Under the pieces are notes generated by a model. The model was not told the origin of the DNA. It saw nothing but the letters and a program-made list of their open reading frames with translations, and did not search any database. A program made the position numbers and the translations under genes. Below are positions 1-11,476 of a DNA stretch of 64,000 nucleotides, piece by piece (position 1 is the first letter of the stretch; every line of letters begins with the position of its first letter). Source of the stretch: Antedon bifida (lineage: Eukaryota > Echinodermata > Crinoidea > Comatulida > Antedonidae); assembly GCA_963402885.1 (NCBI GenBank), contig OY727100.1:7861501-7925500 (forward strand), written 5' to 3'.

Positions 1-268
1 ATGGTCCTCAATCCTTTAAAAACATATGGATTTGCTTGAATGAACCCACAGACCCTATGGAACACTTCTGGGTTCTCTACGGTACATAGAGGCTCTGTAT
101 TGGAAAAATATGAGTAAAAACTGTGTGTTCATGTAGATTGGCCCATATGGGATAAAGCATACATGTGCGTGCTCTATCCTAAAAGAACTCAATATGTAAT
201 ACATTATTTTAATATTACTTTGCATTTCAAAGGATAGAGGTATTACAAACATTTTTTGCACATTTTAG

Positions 269-379
269 GTTCAGAAGAAATGGGAAGCTACAGTTTGGGC
301 ACAGAAAATTGCAGCAAAGAAACGCCGAACAGAGCTGACAGACTTTGAAAGGTTCAAGTTGATGAAAGCTAAGCAAACT
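269..379 (+). CDS. RPL14: RPL14 (eL14), penultimate coding exon
   Basis: This exon encodes 37 residues of ribosomal protein eL14 of the 60S subunit. It reads in phase 0 from the acceptor TTTTAG at 263-268 to the donor GTAAGA at 380. The peptide contains [17 protein letters not shown] followed by [12 protein letters not shown], which matches the conserved C-terminal half of animal eL14 (human has TDFDRFKVMKAK). The N-terminal exons with the KOW-like fold lie before the start of the window, so the gene is partial here. The first 268 bases look like intron. Identification is from recognised family sequence. Confidence 0.93.
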
Positions 380-1066
380 GTAAGAATGTTTTGCTTATAG
401 GGCTACTGTAGAAATGACTAAGTTTTCAATCATTATTGTCTCGCCAATTAATTGCTGTAGAACCGATTCAGTTTATGGGTTAACCACCACAAATTAGTGC
501 TTTCCCATACTAATAAAGGTCACCATTGACTTTTGTGCATTGTGTGAATGATGCTAAAGTCAAACATAAATATAACATCAGACAGTCACAATCAATCACT
601 CTCCATACCTTTTACTCGAGCCAATAGATCTGGAAATTTCATTATCAACTACGGACTATTGCATGAATGGCGATTCGGTCGGTGCACGCTCACCTGTTTT
701 GTCATGACAGTTTTTTCGTTTCCATGACTTTTATTTTGGGGTAGTCTGAGGAACCCTTCCGACTGGAGACCGACTCATGGTAATTGATCTATACAGTATA
801 TGAAAATTAATCAAATATAAAAAAAAAACTAAATCAACAGATAATTTTTAATATTTGTTAACTCAAACACATGATTCACAGTGCATGTTTTATATTTTTA
901 AATAACATTTTATCATAATACTTCATATATTTAAGATGACTTTGTTTATATTTTAATGTAATTTTTATAATGTGAACTTGTATTTTCAATTTAACAATGC
1001 TTACCCTGTTGCAGTAAAGAATTTGAATACCAAATCTAATTTAAATATTTCTTTTTTTTTCTTCAG
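380..1066 (+). other. RPL14 last intron
   Basis: This 687-base intron has GTAAGA at the donor and a pyrimidine-rich TTTCTTTTTTTTTCTTCAG acceptor. I see no gene or snoRNA-like C/D box pair that I could defend, although ribosomal protein introns often host snoRNAs. Confidence 0.75.
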
Positions 1067-1129
1067 AGATCTCGCATCATCAACCGTGAATTTAACAAAC
1101 TAAAGAAATCTGCTGGAGCTGCCAAGTAA
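1067..1129 (+). CDS. RPL14: RPL14 (eL14), last coding exon with stop
   Basis: The terminal exon follows a polypyrimidine tract and CTTCAG at 1061-1066. It continues in phase 0 with RSRIINREFNKLKKSAGAAK and a TAA at 1127-1129. The RxRIIxxExxKL pattern is the conserved eL14 C-terminus (human RNRIIKNEVKKLQ). The protein ends sooner than in mammals, which carry an alanine/lysine-rich tail. An ATTAAA at 1173-1178 is a reasonable poly(A) signal. Confidence 0.93.
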   Translation, partial: RSRIINREFNKLKKSAGAAK

Positions 1130-1639
1130 TTTTCTATAGATTTACATTTGTTGAATGTAAATTTGTTAAAGAATTAAAATATGTAAAATATTCCAAAAAA
1201 AAGTGTTCTTTGTGTTGATTGTTGTTTGTGTATCATTATTTTCCTCTATAATGATAACTACCATCCTGCTATTGATGAGTTCACGAAACAACAGAGGAAA
1301 GAAATTGCCAAATAGATATCAACAAATCCTAGAAATGCATCTGCCCATCACAAATGTATTGATTTTCTATTACTACTAGACCTATATCAAACAGCAGTCT
1401 AGACTTGCCATCAAGGCGTTGCTGGTATCTCTCACCATCTTCTTGTAACCTTTCAAATAAATATTAAAACCATATATAAACCATAAACCATACATATAAG
1501 TATATAGTTTCCAGAAAGCAATTTGGGAAAAGTTGATGAATCCAATCCAATCTTGAAAACAAAAAAAACCAAAACTAGGAGACTATTGCAAATTCCCTGG
1601 GACGGCAGAAGTTGAAAAACAGACATTCCTAAAACTCTC

Positions 1640-1790
1640 AAGACTTCTGGACCTGATGAGATACACCCTTAAATCTTGAAAACTGTGGATCATGAGCTCG
1701 CTCATGCACTCGCATTTTTGTTTTAGGAATCTTTCTGTTGTTGCCTGCCACAGCACTGCAATATTCAAGAAGGGCAGACGAGAGTAAAAT
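1640..1790 (+). pseudogene. Non-LTR retrotransposon reverse transcriptase fragment
   Basis: Conceptual translation gives SGPDEIHP, a stop, then ILKTVDHELAHALAFLF, and after a frame change a short IFKKGRR. This is the order of the conserved SGPDGIxPxxLK and IFKKG motifs at the start of the reverse transcriptase of LINE/CR1/Jockey-type elements. It has one in-frame stop and at least one frameshift, so it is dead. The flanks (1180-1639, 1791-2919) contain no other coding segment I can support. Confidence 0.6.
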
Positions 1791-2919
1791 ATGAATTGTA
1801 GAGAGACGATTTTGAAAAATATAACACCTCTAGATGGTCGGAAATGGCACTCTCACGTTAAATAAATGTATTAAAAATTGATATTTTAAATATGAAAACT
1901 GAGGTACTTATACTAGCCTATTGAAGGGTGACATTTTCCCCATATGCCTATTTTGAGTAAAAGCGTCACAACAGGAAGTCCGCGTTTGCACGTACATGGC
2001 GGAAAAAGGTGTTTGTCCAGGGCCGTCGAAATTTGTTAAATGACGCCCCAGATGGCCGGAAACGGGAAATGGTACTCTCGCAAATAAAATTCATGATAAA
2101 TGGCACCTCTAATTTGCATGCTACCAATGAGCAAAGTGATCATACTTTTTCCCTCCAATAAACATACGTGACTAATTACAGGACGATATAACATTTTGTT
2201 GCCGATTTCATTCACTCAGTATTTAGTTTTGATTGCGTCAAGTTCAATGCGAACGAAGCCCCGAAAAAAGCGAAACATTTAATGCTTATTAGGCCTAGGC
2301 CTATAGCTCAATATTTATTTACATCAATATGTTGAAGAAATTAAATTTATAAATATAAGGTATTGATACAGTTGGGTGGGTGGCCTAAAGAATCAGTTGC
2401 TATAATGTATACTACAGTACACAGTTACCACAGTTAGTGTACTATATTATTATTAACATATCCTCTGTGTTGATGATCTGTAGGCAACCACGGCGTTCCA
2501 TTTTTTACGTATATACACTTTTATTTATGCTTGCTGACTGCCAGCGATATAAACAATGGGTAGGCCTACGTGCGGTTGTATGGCGGTGTCCTTTGTACGA
2601 ATCGTTCGTGCCCCTAGAATGGGTACGATACACGCGTCAATATCATGTTACATCCAGGGACCAAAATGCGTTTATTTTTCAGGCGAAAATAGGCAATTCA
2701 TTTCGCAACTCTTATAAATTTACAGACAGCAACGGCAATGGTGACCTCTAATAAAAATTAAATTAGCACGGCACTGAAACAATGTGTTTTAATTAAAAGT
2801 GAAAGTAGGCCTACTTTACTCTTTTTTACGTTTTTTCCCCAATTTTTTTTCCTTATGGTAGGATAATTTTTTTTCTCCAGATTTATAGGTGGGGGTGGCA
2901 GCGTGCAGAGGGTGCGACC

Positions 2920-3297
2920 TATCACCCACTAACGTAACAATCCGGTCAGTATAATTACCGAAAACAACCATAAACAACCGAAAACAAAATAAACAAGAAA
3001 TATTTCTTACGAAAAACGCTGCTCGCTTGTTGGCGTAACAGTTTTAAAGATATATTGTCACCCTGAAAAATATTTTTTATTTCAAATGTGTTTTTTAATG
3101 TGTCATTTTATTGTCACATAATAGTTATTCACGTTAACAAAACAATTATTTATCTGAAAAAATGTAATTTAAAGCAAAAAATACTTAAATTGTCTGTCAG
3201 ACAATGGTTGTTGGGTTATAATTAAACGTTTCTTTTCTCTTTTTATACGTGAATAAATATTATTTTTTTGTTACAGAAGTGAATAACTTTTGTATCT
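2920..3297 (+). repeat. Dispersed repeat X, uninterrupted copy
   Basis: This segment begins near TATCACCCACTAACGTAAC and ends near AGTGAATAACTTTTGTAT. It is repeated almost base for base at 3887-4815, where a second element interrupts it, and in reverse at about 15175-15490. It carries no coding capacity. It matters because its sequence across TACTTAAATTGTC is the empty-site control for the insertion at 4155. Confidence 0.75.
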
Positions 3298-3886
3298 GTA
3301 TCCGCCACTGATAATAGGGCAGTAAATCGCGCCGAACGTTTTTACTCAGGGTATAGATAATTAGTTATAGACGATTAAAACAAATTTAGGTTAATATAAT
3401 TTGCCCCGAAAAGGGATGTTTTTCGAGGGTGGTGTATACACTGTCTAATGGCTTTCGATGCTGAAACATACCCGCACATGATACTAGGATGCTTCGCATT
3501 TACCAATCTTCTTCTACAAAAAATGATTTGCCCGAATACTGTTTTTCACAAACTGGTTTACATTATAAATATTAATATTTTAAATTGGTCCCATTTCTTT
3601 CTGTTTATGTACCAAAAAAATCCCGAGCGATTTCCGCTGAACGGCACGACATCACAGAAAAACAGCTATTTTAGGGAGGTTTTTTCAACTCTGGTATTAT
3701 TTAACCGATTTTTATGGCTGTTTCGTCATTGATATGCCTAATTTACCTACAGTGCCAATGCTATTTTAAATTCTTAGTGTTAAAAAACATCGTCGGCAGC
3801 CGCATTGATTTTTAAAGTAAGATGATCTCAAAATCGTCAAATGTTATCTAGTCATATTAGTAACATTGTCTGATCCTGTCCCCTGT

Positions 3887-4815
3887 ATCACCCACTAACG
3901 TAACAATCCGGTCAGTATAATCACCGAAAACAACCATAAACAACCGAAAACAAAATAAACAAGAAATATTTCTTACAAAAAACGCTGCTCGCTTGTTGAC
4001 GTAACAGTTTTAAAGATATATTGTCACCCTGAAAAATAATGTTTATTTCAAATGTGTTTTTTAATGTGTCATTTTATTGTCACATAATAGTTATTCATGT
4101 TAACCAAACAATTATTTATCTGAAAAAATGTAATTTAAAGCAAAAAATACTTAAAGATGTATTGTCCCTTGAAACACAAAAAAATGAAGGTCAAAATATT
4201 CTAAATTTAAATTGGCCATATCAAAGTAATATTAAAGTTATTCACTTTAAGTCGAAAATTCGAGTCAAAAACAACAATTTTACGTAATTAAAAGCTAAAT
4301 TAATTTGACTACATTTCGTCTGGAAAATCGTCGCAAGCGAAAGTAAACAAAGATTTCAAACCATGAGTATACGTTATGCATGATGCTAATTAGGATTGTT
4401 TACAACTCTTCACGGTTGAGAAGGTGTTTTCACACAGATCGCGAGGAAGTTTTATGAGTATGCATACAGAGTAGCCAAATAAGCGCGTTGCATTATGAGA
4501 TATGTTTTGATGGAAAACTTTGACTGGAAGTCAAAGTTATTTTTTTAACCAAAAAACGTCTGTATTTCAGTTAAATGATTTTTTTTCCGACTAATTTTTG
4601 GTGAAAGTTAATAACTATTATGATACTTCAAAATGACCCACCTTTTTTCGAAATCTTTTATTTTTCATTTTTTTTTAATTTGACAAAGAGACAATACATC
4701 TTTAAATTGTCTGTCAGACAATGGTTGTTGGGTTATAATTAAACGTTTCTTTTCTCTTTTTATACGTGAATAAATATTATTTTGTTGTTACAGAAGTGAA
4801 TAACTTTTGTATTTG
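3887..4815 (+). repeat. Dispersed repeat X, copy interrupted by a TTAA MITE
   Basis: The same repeat as at 2920-3297 starts here with TATCACCCACTAACGTAAC and resumes after 4705 with ATTGTCTGTCAGACAATGG. The 547-base element 4155-4701 splits it. Confidence 0.75.
4155..4701. mobile_element. piggyBac-like MITE, TTAA target duplication
   Basis: The element starts AGATGTATTGTCCC and ends with the inverse, ACAATACATCT, and is flanked on both sides by TTAA (4151-4154 and 4702-4705). The repeat copy at 2920-3297 has a single TTAA at the same place, so both boundaries and the duplication are visible directly. TTAA duplication is the hallmark of piggyBac-type transposition. No transposase is encoded. 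Confidence 0.8.
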
Positions 4816-5610
4816 AAGTAAAATACAACAACAATTCATACTTTGATAATTATGTCGCATAAATTGAAAAATAAAAAAATACTGAATCTGTAAAAGATGA
4901 TGTGCTTATTAAATAATTAAATAAAAATGATGTCTAAATAATATTACTTTATTATAGGCTAAACAGACTCAATTTCTGTCACTTTAGTTTATTTTATTGC
5001 TAAGATCAAATCTGGGCCGGGGGTCACTTCATCAAGCCTGGATGCTTCAAGTGTGAACAAATTGTTAATTGCAGAATTTGATTTTTATATTTATTTTGTG
5101 TGTGTGTTACCGCTGCGTCGGTCCTGTTTTTGGTACCATGAAATATGAAATTAAAAAAAAAAAAATGTATCCTATTACAAACAAAAACGTTACTATTATA
5201 TGGACTGTTTTGATAATAATTCAATGACAGCGAATTACAGTATTATAATATCGGTCTAGATTGACAGTCAAATGGGACTCATTGTAAATACCAGAAATAA
5301 TGTTTTGATTATTTGACAGTAAATTGTTATAATACTGGCCTATGTTGACAGCAAAAACAAAGTCATTATTTATTGAACAAGATTTTACAGATTACTGTCT
5401 ACATGCATCTATATAATACTGTAGGCCTATTATCAGCAATTTTTTTCATAGACTCTCTTCTCCCAGACGTGCTTTGGGGATTTTAATTTTAGCATGACCC
5501 GTCCTAGTTTACAAATTATCAAAACGTCGGCCTCTAGAACTGCTGCTTGCTTTTAGCTTCTGAATGAGTAGTCCTCTTGGGACGTAGTTGGCTAAAGCAG
5601 CAGCGTGAAA
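4816..5610. repeat. Segment repeated in inverted orientation near 14.85-15.18 kb
   Basis: Blocks such as GACTACTCATTCAGAAGCT and CTAGAGGCCGACGTTTT at 14880-14940 are the reverse complement of sequence at 5520-5600. The block around 5030 (GGGGGTCACTTCATCAAGCC) similarly recurs near 15090. No gene is evident; the longest open frame is short and shares composition with its surroundings. Confidence 0.6.
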
Positions 5611-5888
5611 AATCTAAATACCGAAAATAAATTTGTATCATTTTTTTTAATGTAGCCCTTACTGATGGGTGTTTCTAAAGCTAAATCATGACAGATAGAA
5701 GAATAAGACTGCGCGCGCAAAAGCCAATAACTAAGTGTGAAATGTTTATGTGTGCACAAAATACAATTAAAAATCGTACAAACTCAATGATAACACCGTA
5801 CTCTATAAACATATTTTGATTTCAATCAATAATACTCCGTTAACTCTTTTTATAAGAGGGCTTGAATCACATTTTGTTTTTCAAAATA

Positions 5889-6342
5889 CCGTAAATCTTC
5901 TAATAGTAACCCACACTCTAATAGTAATCTCCCTTCTAATAGTAACCCACCCTATAAGTCAATCTAATAATAACCCACTACTCTAATAGTAACCCATATT
6001 AGAGTCACAAAAACGTATGATGCAGCCGTATTTTGAAAATAAGGAGATAATGCATGTTGATCTCGGGACTGGGGGAGGATTGAGTGTTTTTGAGTTTATA
6101 AAATAAAGTTCAACCAAATTTGTTTATTCGTACTGTTTTATTATTTTGCTATGAATTACTGACCGGAAAAGTTGGGGGTGGGTTACTATTTCCAGGTGTC
6201 TAATTTAAGATTAGTAATAGTAACCCACTACTCTAATAGTAACCCACTACTCTAATAGTAACTCCCCTTCTAATAGTAACCCACCCTAAAAAACAATCAA
6301 AGAAGAATAAAAACCCAGGGTTATAAATAAGAAGATTTACGG
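5889..6342. mobile_element. TA-flanked MITE with CCGTAAATCTTCT termini
   Basis: The termini CCGTAAATCTTCT and AGAAGATTTACGG are inverted, and TA flanks both ends (5887-5888, 6343-6344), as in Tc1/mariner-type elements. The interior is built from repeats of CTAATAGTAACCCAC on both sides of a unique core. It is non-coding. A similar CCGTAAAACC-ended element lies at 39789-40085. Confidence 0.7.
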
Positions 6343-6344
6343 TA

Positions 6345-7268
6345 GCTCACTTTTATAAATGGAGGAGGTAACTCATATAACAAAGTACAGTATAATTAAT
6401 ACTATTCATTGAAACGTTGATCATTTAATGCTCATTTTATACACACATTTTTTATATGAATTTTGAACTTTGAACAAACAAAATAGTGTCAAAGCATGTA
6501 CTATATTTTACTGTGTTTGACCATGAATAAATGAAATGAAATTCAAATTGTAATCTACTTACCTTAGTGATAATATAATAATATTAATAATTTGCATGTT
6601 TTCAGAGACAGAGATGTGACTTTGTAAATTACTTTTTTTTTCTTTTGTGGTTAACCACCACCTTTATTTATTCAATCTTTAATACGTATAAGTCAAATTC
6701 GTCATTTTCGTACGTTACATTTAATTTTTCTACCTTTTTCGTTATTTTCTATTTTTAACCTTTATACATATACATGCAGAATTACACAGCATAATAAATA
6801 AATGTATATGTTTTTTCTTTTCAGAAATAGCTGTCTAAACAAGTTCATATAATTTGTATACACTCATATGGTTATAAACAATTACTTTTACTCAATTATC
6901 ACCATTTAAATTATGAATATGTAGTTACAAAATCTGATTATAGGAAGTCATTTATCTATGTTTCAAACTCTTCATATAATAATAGATAAAGAAACGTAAG
7001 TTGCATGTTTAAGTTGTCATCTGCAAACAAACATGTTTGTGGTCATGACAATAAATATTATTTTACTTGGATTAAATCGGAATGAATGAAATAGCTTTAT
7101 AGGCTAGATGTTATGTTTTTTTAACACTTTATTGTAAACATCATACATACAGTATAGCTCTTCAAAATACAGGTATGTATATAGGCCTAACTACCCAATA
7201 AACCTCATTTGTTGTAAATAAATTATATGTTAATAGATTTATTTTTTTTTAAATAATTCGAATTAGGC
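6345..7268. other. 3' flank of the zinc-finger gene
   Basis: AT-rich and without a supportable gene. It should contain the 3' UTR of the minus-strand gene that stops at 7269. TTTATT at 7128-7133 is a possible AATAAA signal on the minus strand, about 136 bases past the stop. Confidence 0.4.
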
Positions 7269-10200
7269 CTAATTATTATACACATCACCGTCCGACAAAA
7301 ATTCTAAGTTACCGGTATCCATTCTGGAAGAGGTTTTTGTTAAAATCTCCTTTGATTTGTTATCAACACCAACACTTTCTTCCATTCTTTTTCGCTTACT
7401 TGTCGTAGCACAATGTATTTGTGTCAGATGATGTCGTACTGACTCTGGAGTTGAAAAGTAATCGTCACAAAGTGGACACGATAGCTTTTCATCAGCTGTT
7501 TTTTCCAATTTTTCTTTATAAATGCGATTATTATCGTGACTGTCCTTTAAAATAGTAGTTTTATCAGTCAGAATAGAGTCATTATAGGGATTGTGTACAG
7601 TCAAATGTACTTGAGATGCCTCTGACTCAGTCTTACTACAGGGTTTCGTAGCATCACTGAGATAGCATATTTGTTCTTCAGATGAAAACTGGATACGATG
7701 AAAGGTATGTAAATGTCCATATAGCGCTACATCATCTGGAAACATGGCATTACACATAGCACAGCAATTTTCAGGAATTTTAGTATATGATCCCTTTTTT
7801 GTAGGCCTATGTGTCTCAGTTTTCCGGCTATCTAACTCAAATGAGGTAACAGTTAAATCTTCATGTGCTTGGTCATATTGGACTCCGTGCATAAGTTGCA
7901 TATGTTGTCTGTAAGTGGATTCATCAGTGAAGGCTGCTCTACATACATAACACTTATATTGTGAATTAGTTTTTTTCACATGATTCAACATATGGTTTTG
8001 GATATCGGTTTGCTTTAAAAAAGTCATTCCATTGAAGTGAGACTTTAAATGCATTTTTCTTTGCTCATTTTTGGAGAATCTTTTATCGCATAGCGGACAT
8101 TGGAATGGGTTTGCATTACTATGAATTGCCATATGGACCGTTAGATTTCGAACCAGTTCAAATGTTTTTCCACAATCATTGCATGAATATGGACTCAAAT
8201 GATTATGTTGGCGTATATGGGTTTGTAGGGCAGAAGCGCATATAAACGTTTTGTCGCACTTAGGACATTTTAATGACTTTTTGTTACGAACAAGTTCAAC
8301 ATCCGTGTGAGACTGAAAATAGTGTTGTTGCATTGCTAGCGTATTACGGAAAACCTCAGGGCATAACGGACATCTACATACTCGTTCCTTGGCCGTATGT
8401 GTTTTCATATGACTGTAAAGGTTAGATCTAGAAATAAATTGTCGGCCACATTCATAACACCGATATTCCTCGCGTAGTCTTCCGTTTTCAAAGTGATGGT
8501 AACTTGCTACATGGTTCATTAGTTCGGCTGAAAAGAAAAATGTCTGATTACATAAGTCACATTTGTGTTCACGTGCGTCAATACCGTGTTCAATTACATG
8601 TGCTTGGATGTCCATAGCAAAAATGAACTTAGCATTGCATTTCGGACACTCATAGTTCTTATCCGGAAATGTATGATCAATTAAGTGACACTGTAACTTT
8701 GCAGGAGAATCAAACACTTCTTTACAGAGTTTACACTCATGATAAATGCCTTCTGCTAGCATGTGTGACGTCACGTGTGCGTGTATCTCATCTTCTGATG
8801 TGAATGTTTTTTGACATTTTATGCATTGGTAAGTTTTTTTCTTAACCTCATTATGTAGTAATTCATGTTTTGCCAATTCGACATCGCTTTCAAATTTTAC
8901 AGCACAGTGACTACATCGATAACTACCTGGCTTCGTTAGGATATCTACGCTTTCTGCAGGTTTTGAAAACGATTGCTTCTGAGTTCTAGTATCTACAGAA
9001 ATACATCGTATGCAGACAGGAGATTCATCATTATTTGCTGGCCTAAAATTGTCACCACACATTACGCAATTTTGCGGCCTGGAATCATTTGAAGAAGACG
9101 TTTGAAAGTGAAAATGAGCGTGAATTCGAAGATTTCGTATAGATGTTAGTTGCATCATACAAACTACACAATAATACGTTGTATCGGATTCATTTTCTCT
9201 GTTTTTATGTTTTTTTGAATGGAACACCAAATCGTTTTCTCCGAGAATCGAATTGTGACAGAACATACAATTAAGGCCATCTGAATTTTCAGAGGATGCT
9301 TTAAAACGTTTGACATTGTAATTTGATAGTGGCATTCCTTGACTATTTTCGCAACAACGAACACCAGATGATACGGTTGGTAAGTAGACATCTGATGTCA
9401 ATCGCCTGGATTTAATGTTATGTTCTTTAGAGTGATGTCGGTCGAGAAGTGATTTTAGTGGAAACTTAACATCACATATTTGGCAGATAAAACAGCCTTC
9501 CTCACCGTCCTCACTGCTATGTGGAGAATTCTTAATTTTTGTCTGGTCTAACGTTAAAGAGATAACAGGTTTGTTAATTGTCGGTTGTGTGTGTTCATGT
9601 GGTGACTTGGTAGAATTACCATTCAGAGAGACGGTTGGACTCGGGACAATTTTATGTACCGATTTCATATGGGCATCATAACTTCTTGTGTCCCCGTAAG
9701 TTGTATTACATTGGGAACAACGATATGCGAGGGTGTGTGAACTTAGGTGAGTTTGTAATTGAACATTTGAATTGAAAATAAGTCCACATATATTGCAGCG
9801 TTGGTCAACCTTTACGTGCTGCATTCTGACGTGCATAATGAAGTCTTCTTCGCGTTGGTATACAACGCCACACTGCGTACAACTGTACAATTTACACTCG
9901 TTGCTGTGTTTAACGGCAAAGTGAACTTGTACACTAACCTTTGAATCGAATACTTCTTTGCAAAGAGCACATTTATAAAGATGGTGAGCATGAATCTCAA
10001 AAAGATGCTTTTGAAGTTCATCTGGCTTTTTGAATGATTTTCCGCAATCTCGACAGACATATTCCGAACTGACAGCTTTGAAGTGATTAACTGCGTGGAT
10101 CATGAGCTGTGATTCACTTTGAAATTCATTTCGACAACTAGGACACGAGAAATAACTTTCATTATTAGTTCCGATAGAGGGCGATGGCTCCGGTGATATA

Positions 10201-11476
10201 CCAAGCGTACGGGCCTCAGTATCCATTACCTTATGATCATTTTTTAAATGATTTGTGAGGTCGCCTTGTGTGTTGAAATATAATTTACAATCAACTTCAG
10301 GGCAGAGATGCATAGGTATCCGGCTACTCTTGTGGTACACTTCTATGTGCAGCTGAAGTTGTTCTATGGAATCAAATAAATTTTGCTTTATACAGTAAGG
10401 GCATGGATAGCGCATTATATTTAAGTGATGATCTCTATGTGTGTGATTAATGTGTGCGCGTAAAACCTCTTCGTTTTGGTAGCCTTTTGTGCAATGAGGA
10501 CAGACAATAGTTTTTTGTTCGGATATATCAGATCTATCAATACCGTGCGTGATTGATGAATGTTCTTTAAGTGCATGATCAGAAGAAAATTCTATTCGAC
10601 AATGAGGGCACATAAACCGACCACTGGCATTCCATTGCAATACACTTTCCTGAGAGGGATGATTACTGCTCATGTGAGCTTGCAAAGCGTCACTGCTTAC
10701 AAATGTAATTCGACAGAAGATGCACGTATTGTGTGACAGATTCCCTACATCTGTAGCTATCGTCGTGCTACCATCAGGATGCATTGAAGACAAGTGCTCT
10801 CTTAAATTGTACAAACTGTGATATTCATTGCCACAGTGCAAACATGAATAGACATGCATATAACCAGACTGGTGGTCACTTTTATGATGTTTTAGTAATG
10901 CTTGTTCGTTCTCAAAAATCATTTGCGGGCATATAGGGCACTTGAACTCAAGTCGTCCTTCTAAACTAATACCATCTTTCGGCACGCTTGCTGATCTTTG
11001 CTCATCATTGATACCCTGGTTAGACAAATCGTTTTCACATGTATTTTGTTGTCTACTTTCAGTCGTATTGTCCTTTGCATCATCAACGGATGGGGCATGG
11101 TTATGGCATATTTGATAGTGTGAAGTTAGTAAAGCTAATGTATCAAACATATAATTGCATACTGTACATTGAAATTGTTTTGTAGTCTCATGAGTTCTAA
11201 TATGAATTTTCAGATGGTCACTGCGGGCAAAACAAGTGTTACACTGTGAACATTGATATCTCTTGTCACCCGTATGTAATTTAGTATGCCTGTCCCTACT
11301 CCTTTTATGCTTAAACAGTCGGCTACAATATTCGCATCGGAATGGCATTTTGTCACTATGTATCTGTTCATGGCGTTTTAAGTAACTTAGTCGACAGAAG
11401 GTTTTGTAACAAAACTGACATTGGTAAGCACCCCCTTCTGTGTTTATTGGCGAGTCATCACTATCTACGTGCTGAT
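7269..11476 (-). CDS. ZNF423/ZNF521: ZNF423/521-type gene, coding exon 4 (zinc-finger array)
   Basis: One 4.2 kb exon encodes residues 113-1513. It opens with YQCQFCYKTFCRLSYLKRH, then FRCEYCSRLFKHKRSRDRH and YQCSQCNTCFARSDHLKIH, the most conserved triplet of the family. I count about 33 classical CxxC..H..H fingers plus a C4 module (CVMCGDNF..CIRC near residue 775) that vertebrates also have. HECKLCKEVFDSPAKLQCHL and CDLCNQTFFFSAELMNH (about residue 1090) match the last fingers of ZNF521. About 400 further residues follow, with eight clear fingers and one degenerate one lacking its CxxC. The exon continues upstream of the first internal Met, so the open frame starting at 11348 alone would lose one finger. 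Confidence 0.93.

Noticed and set aside
3448-3732. 94-codon plus-strand open frame
   Set aside because: AT-rich, aromatic-rich translation in repeat-laden DNA with no domain, splice context or homology that I recognise.
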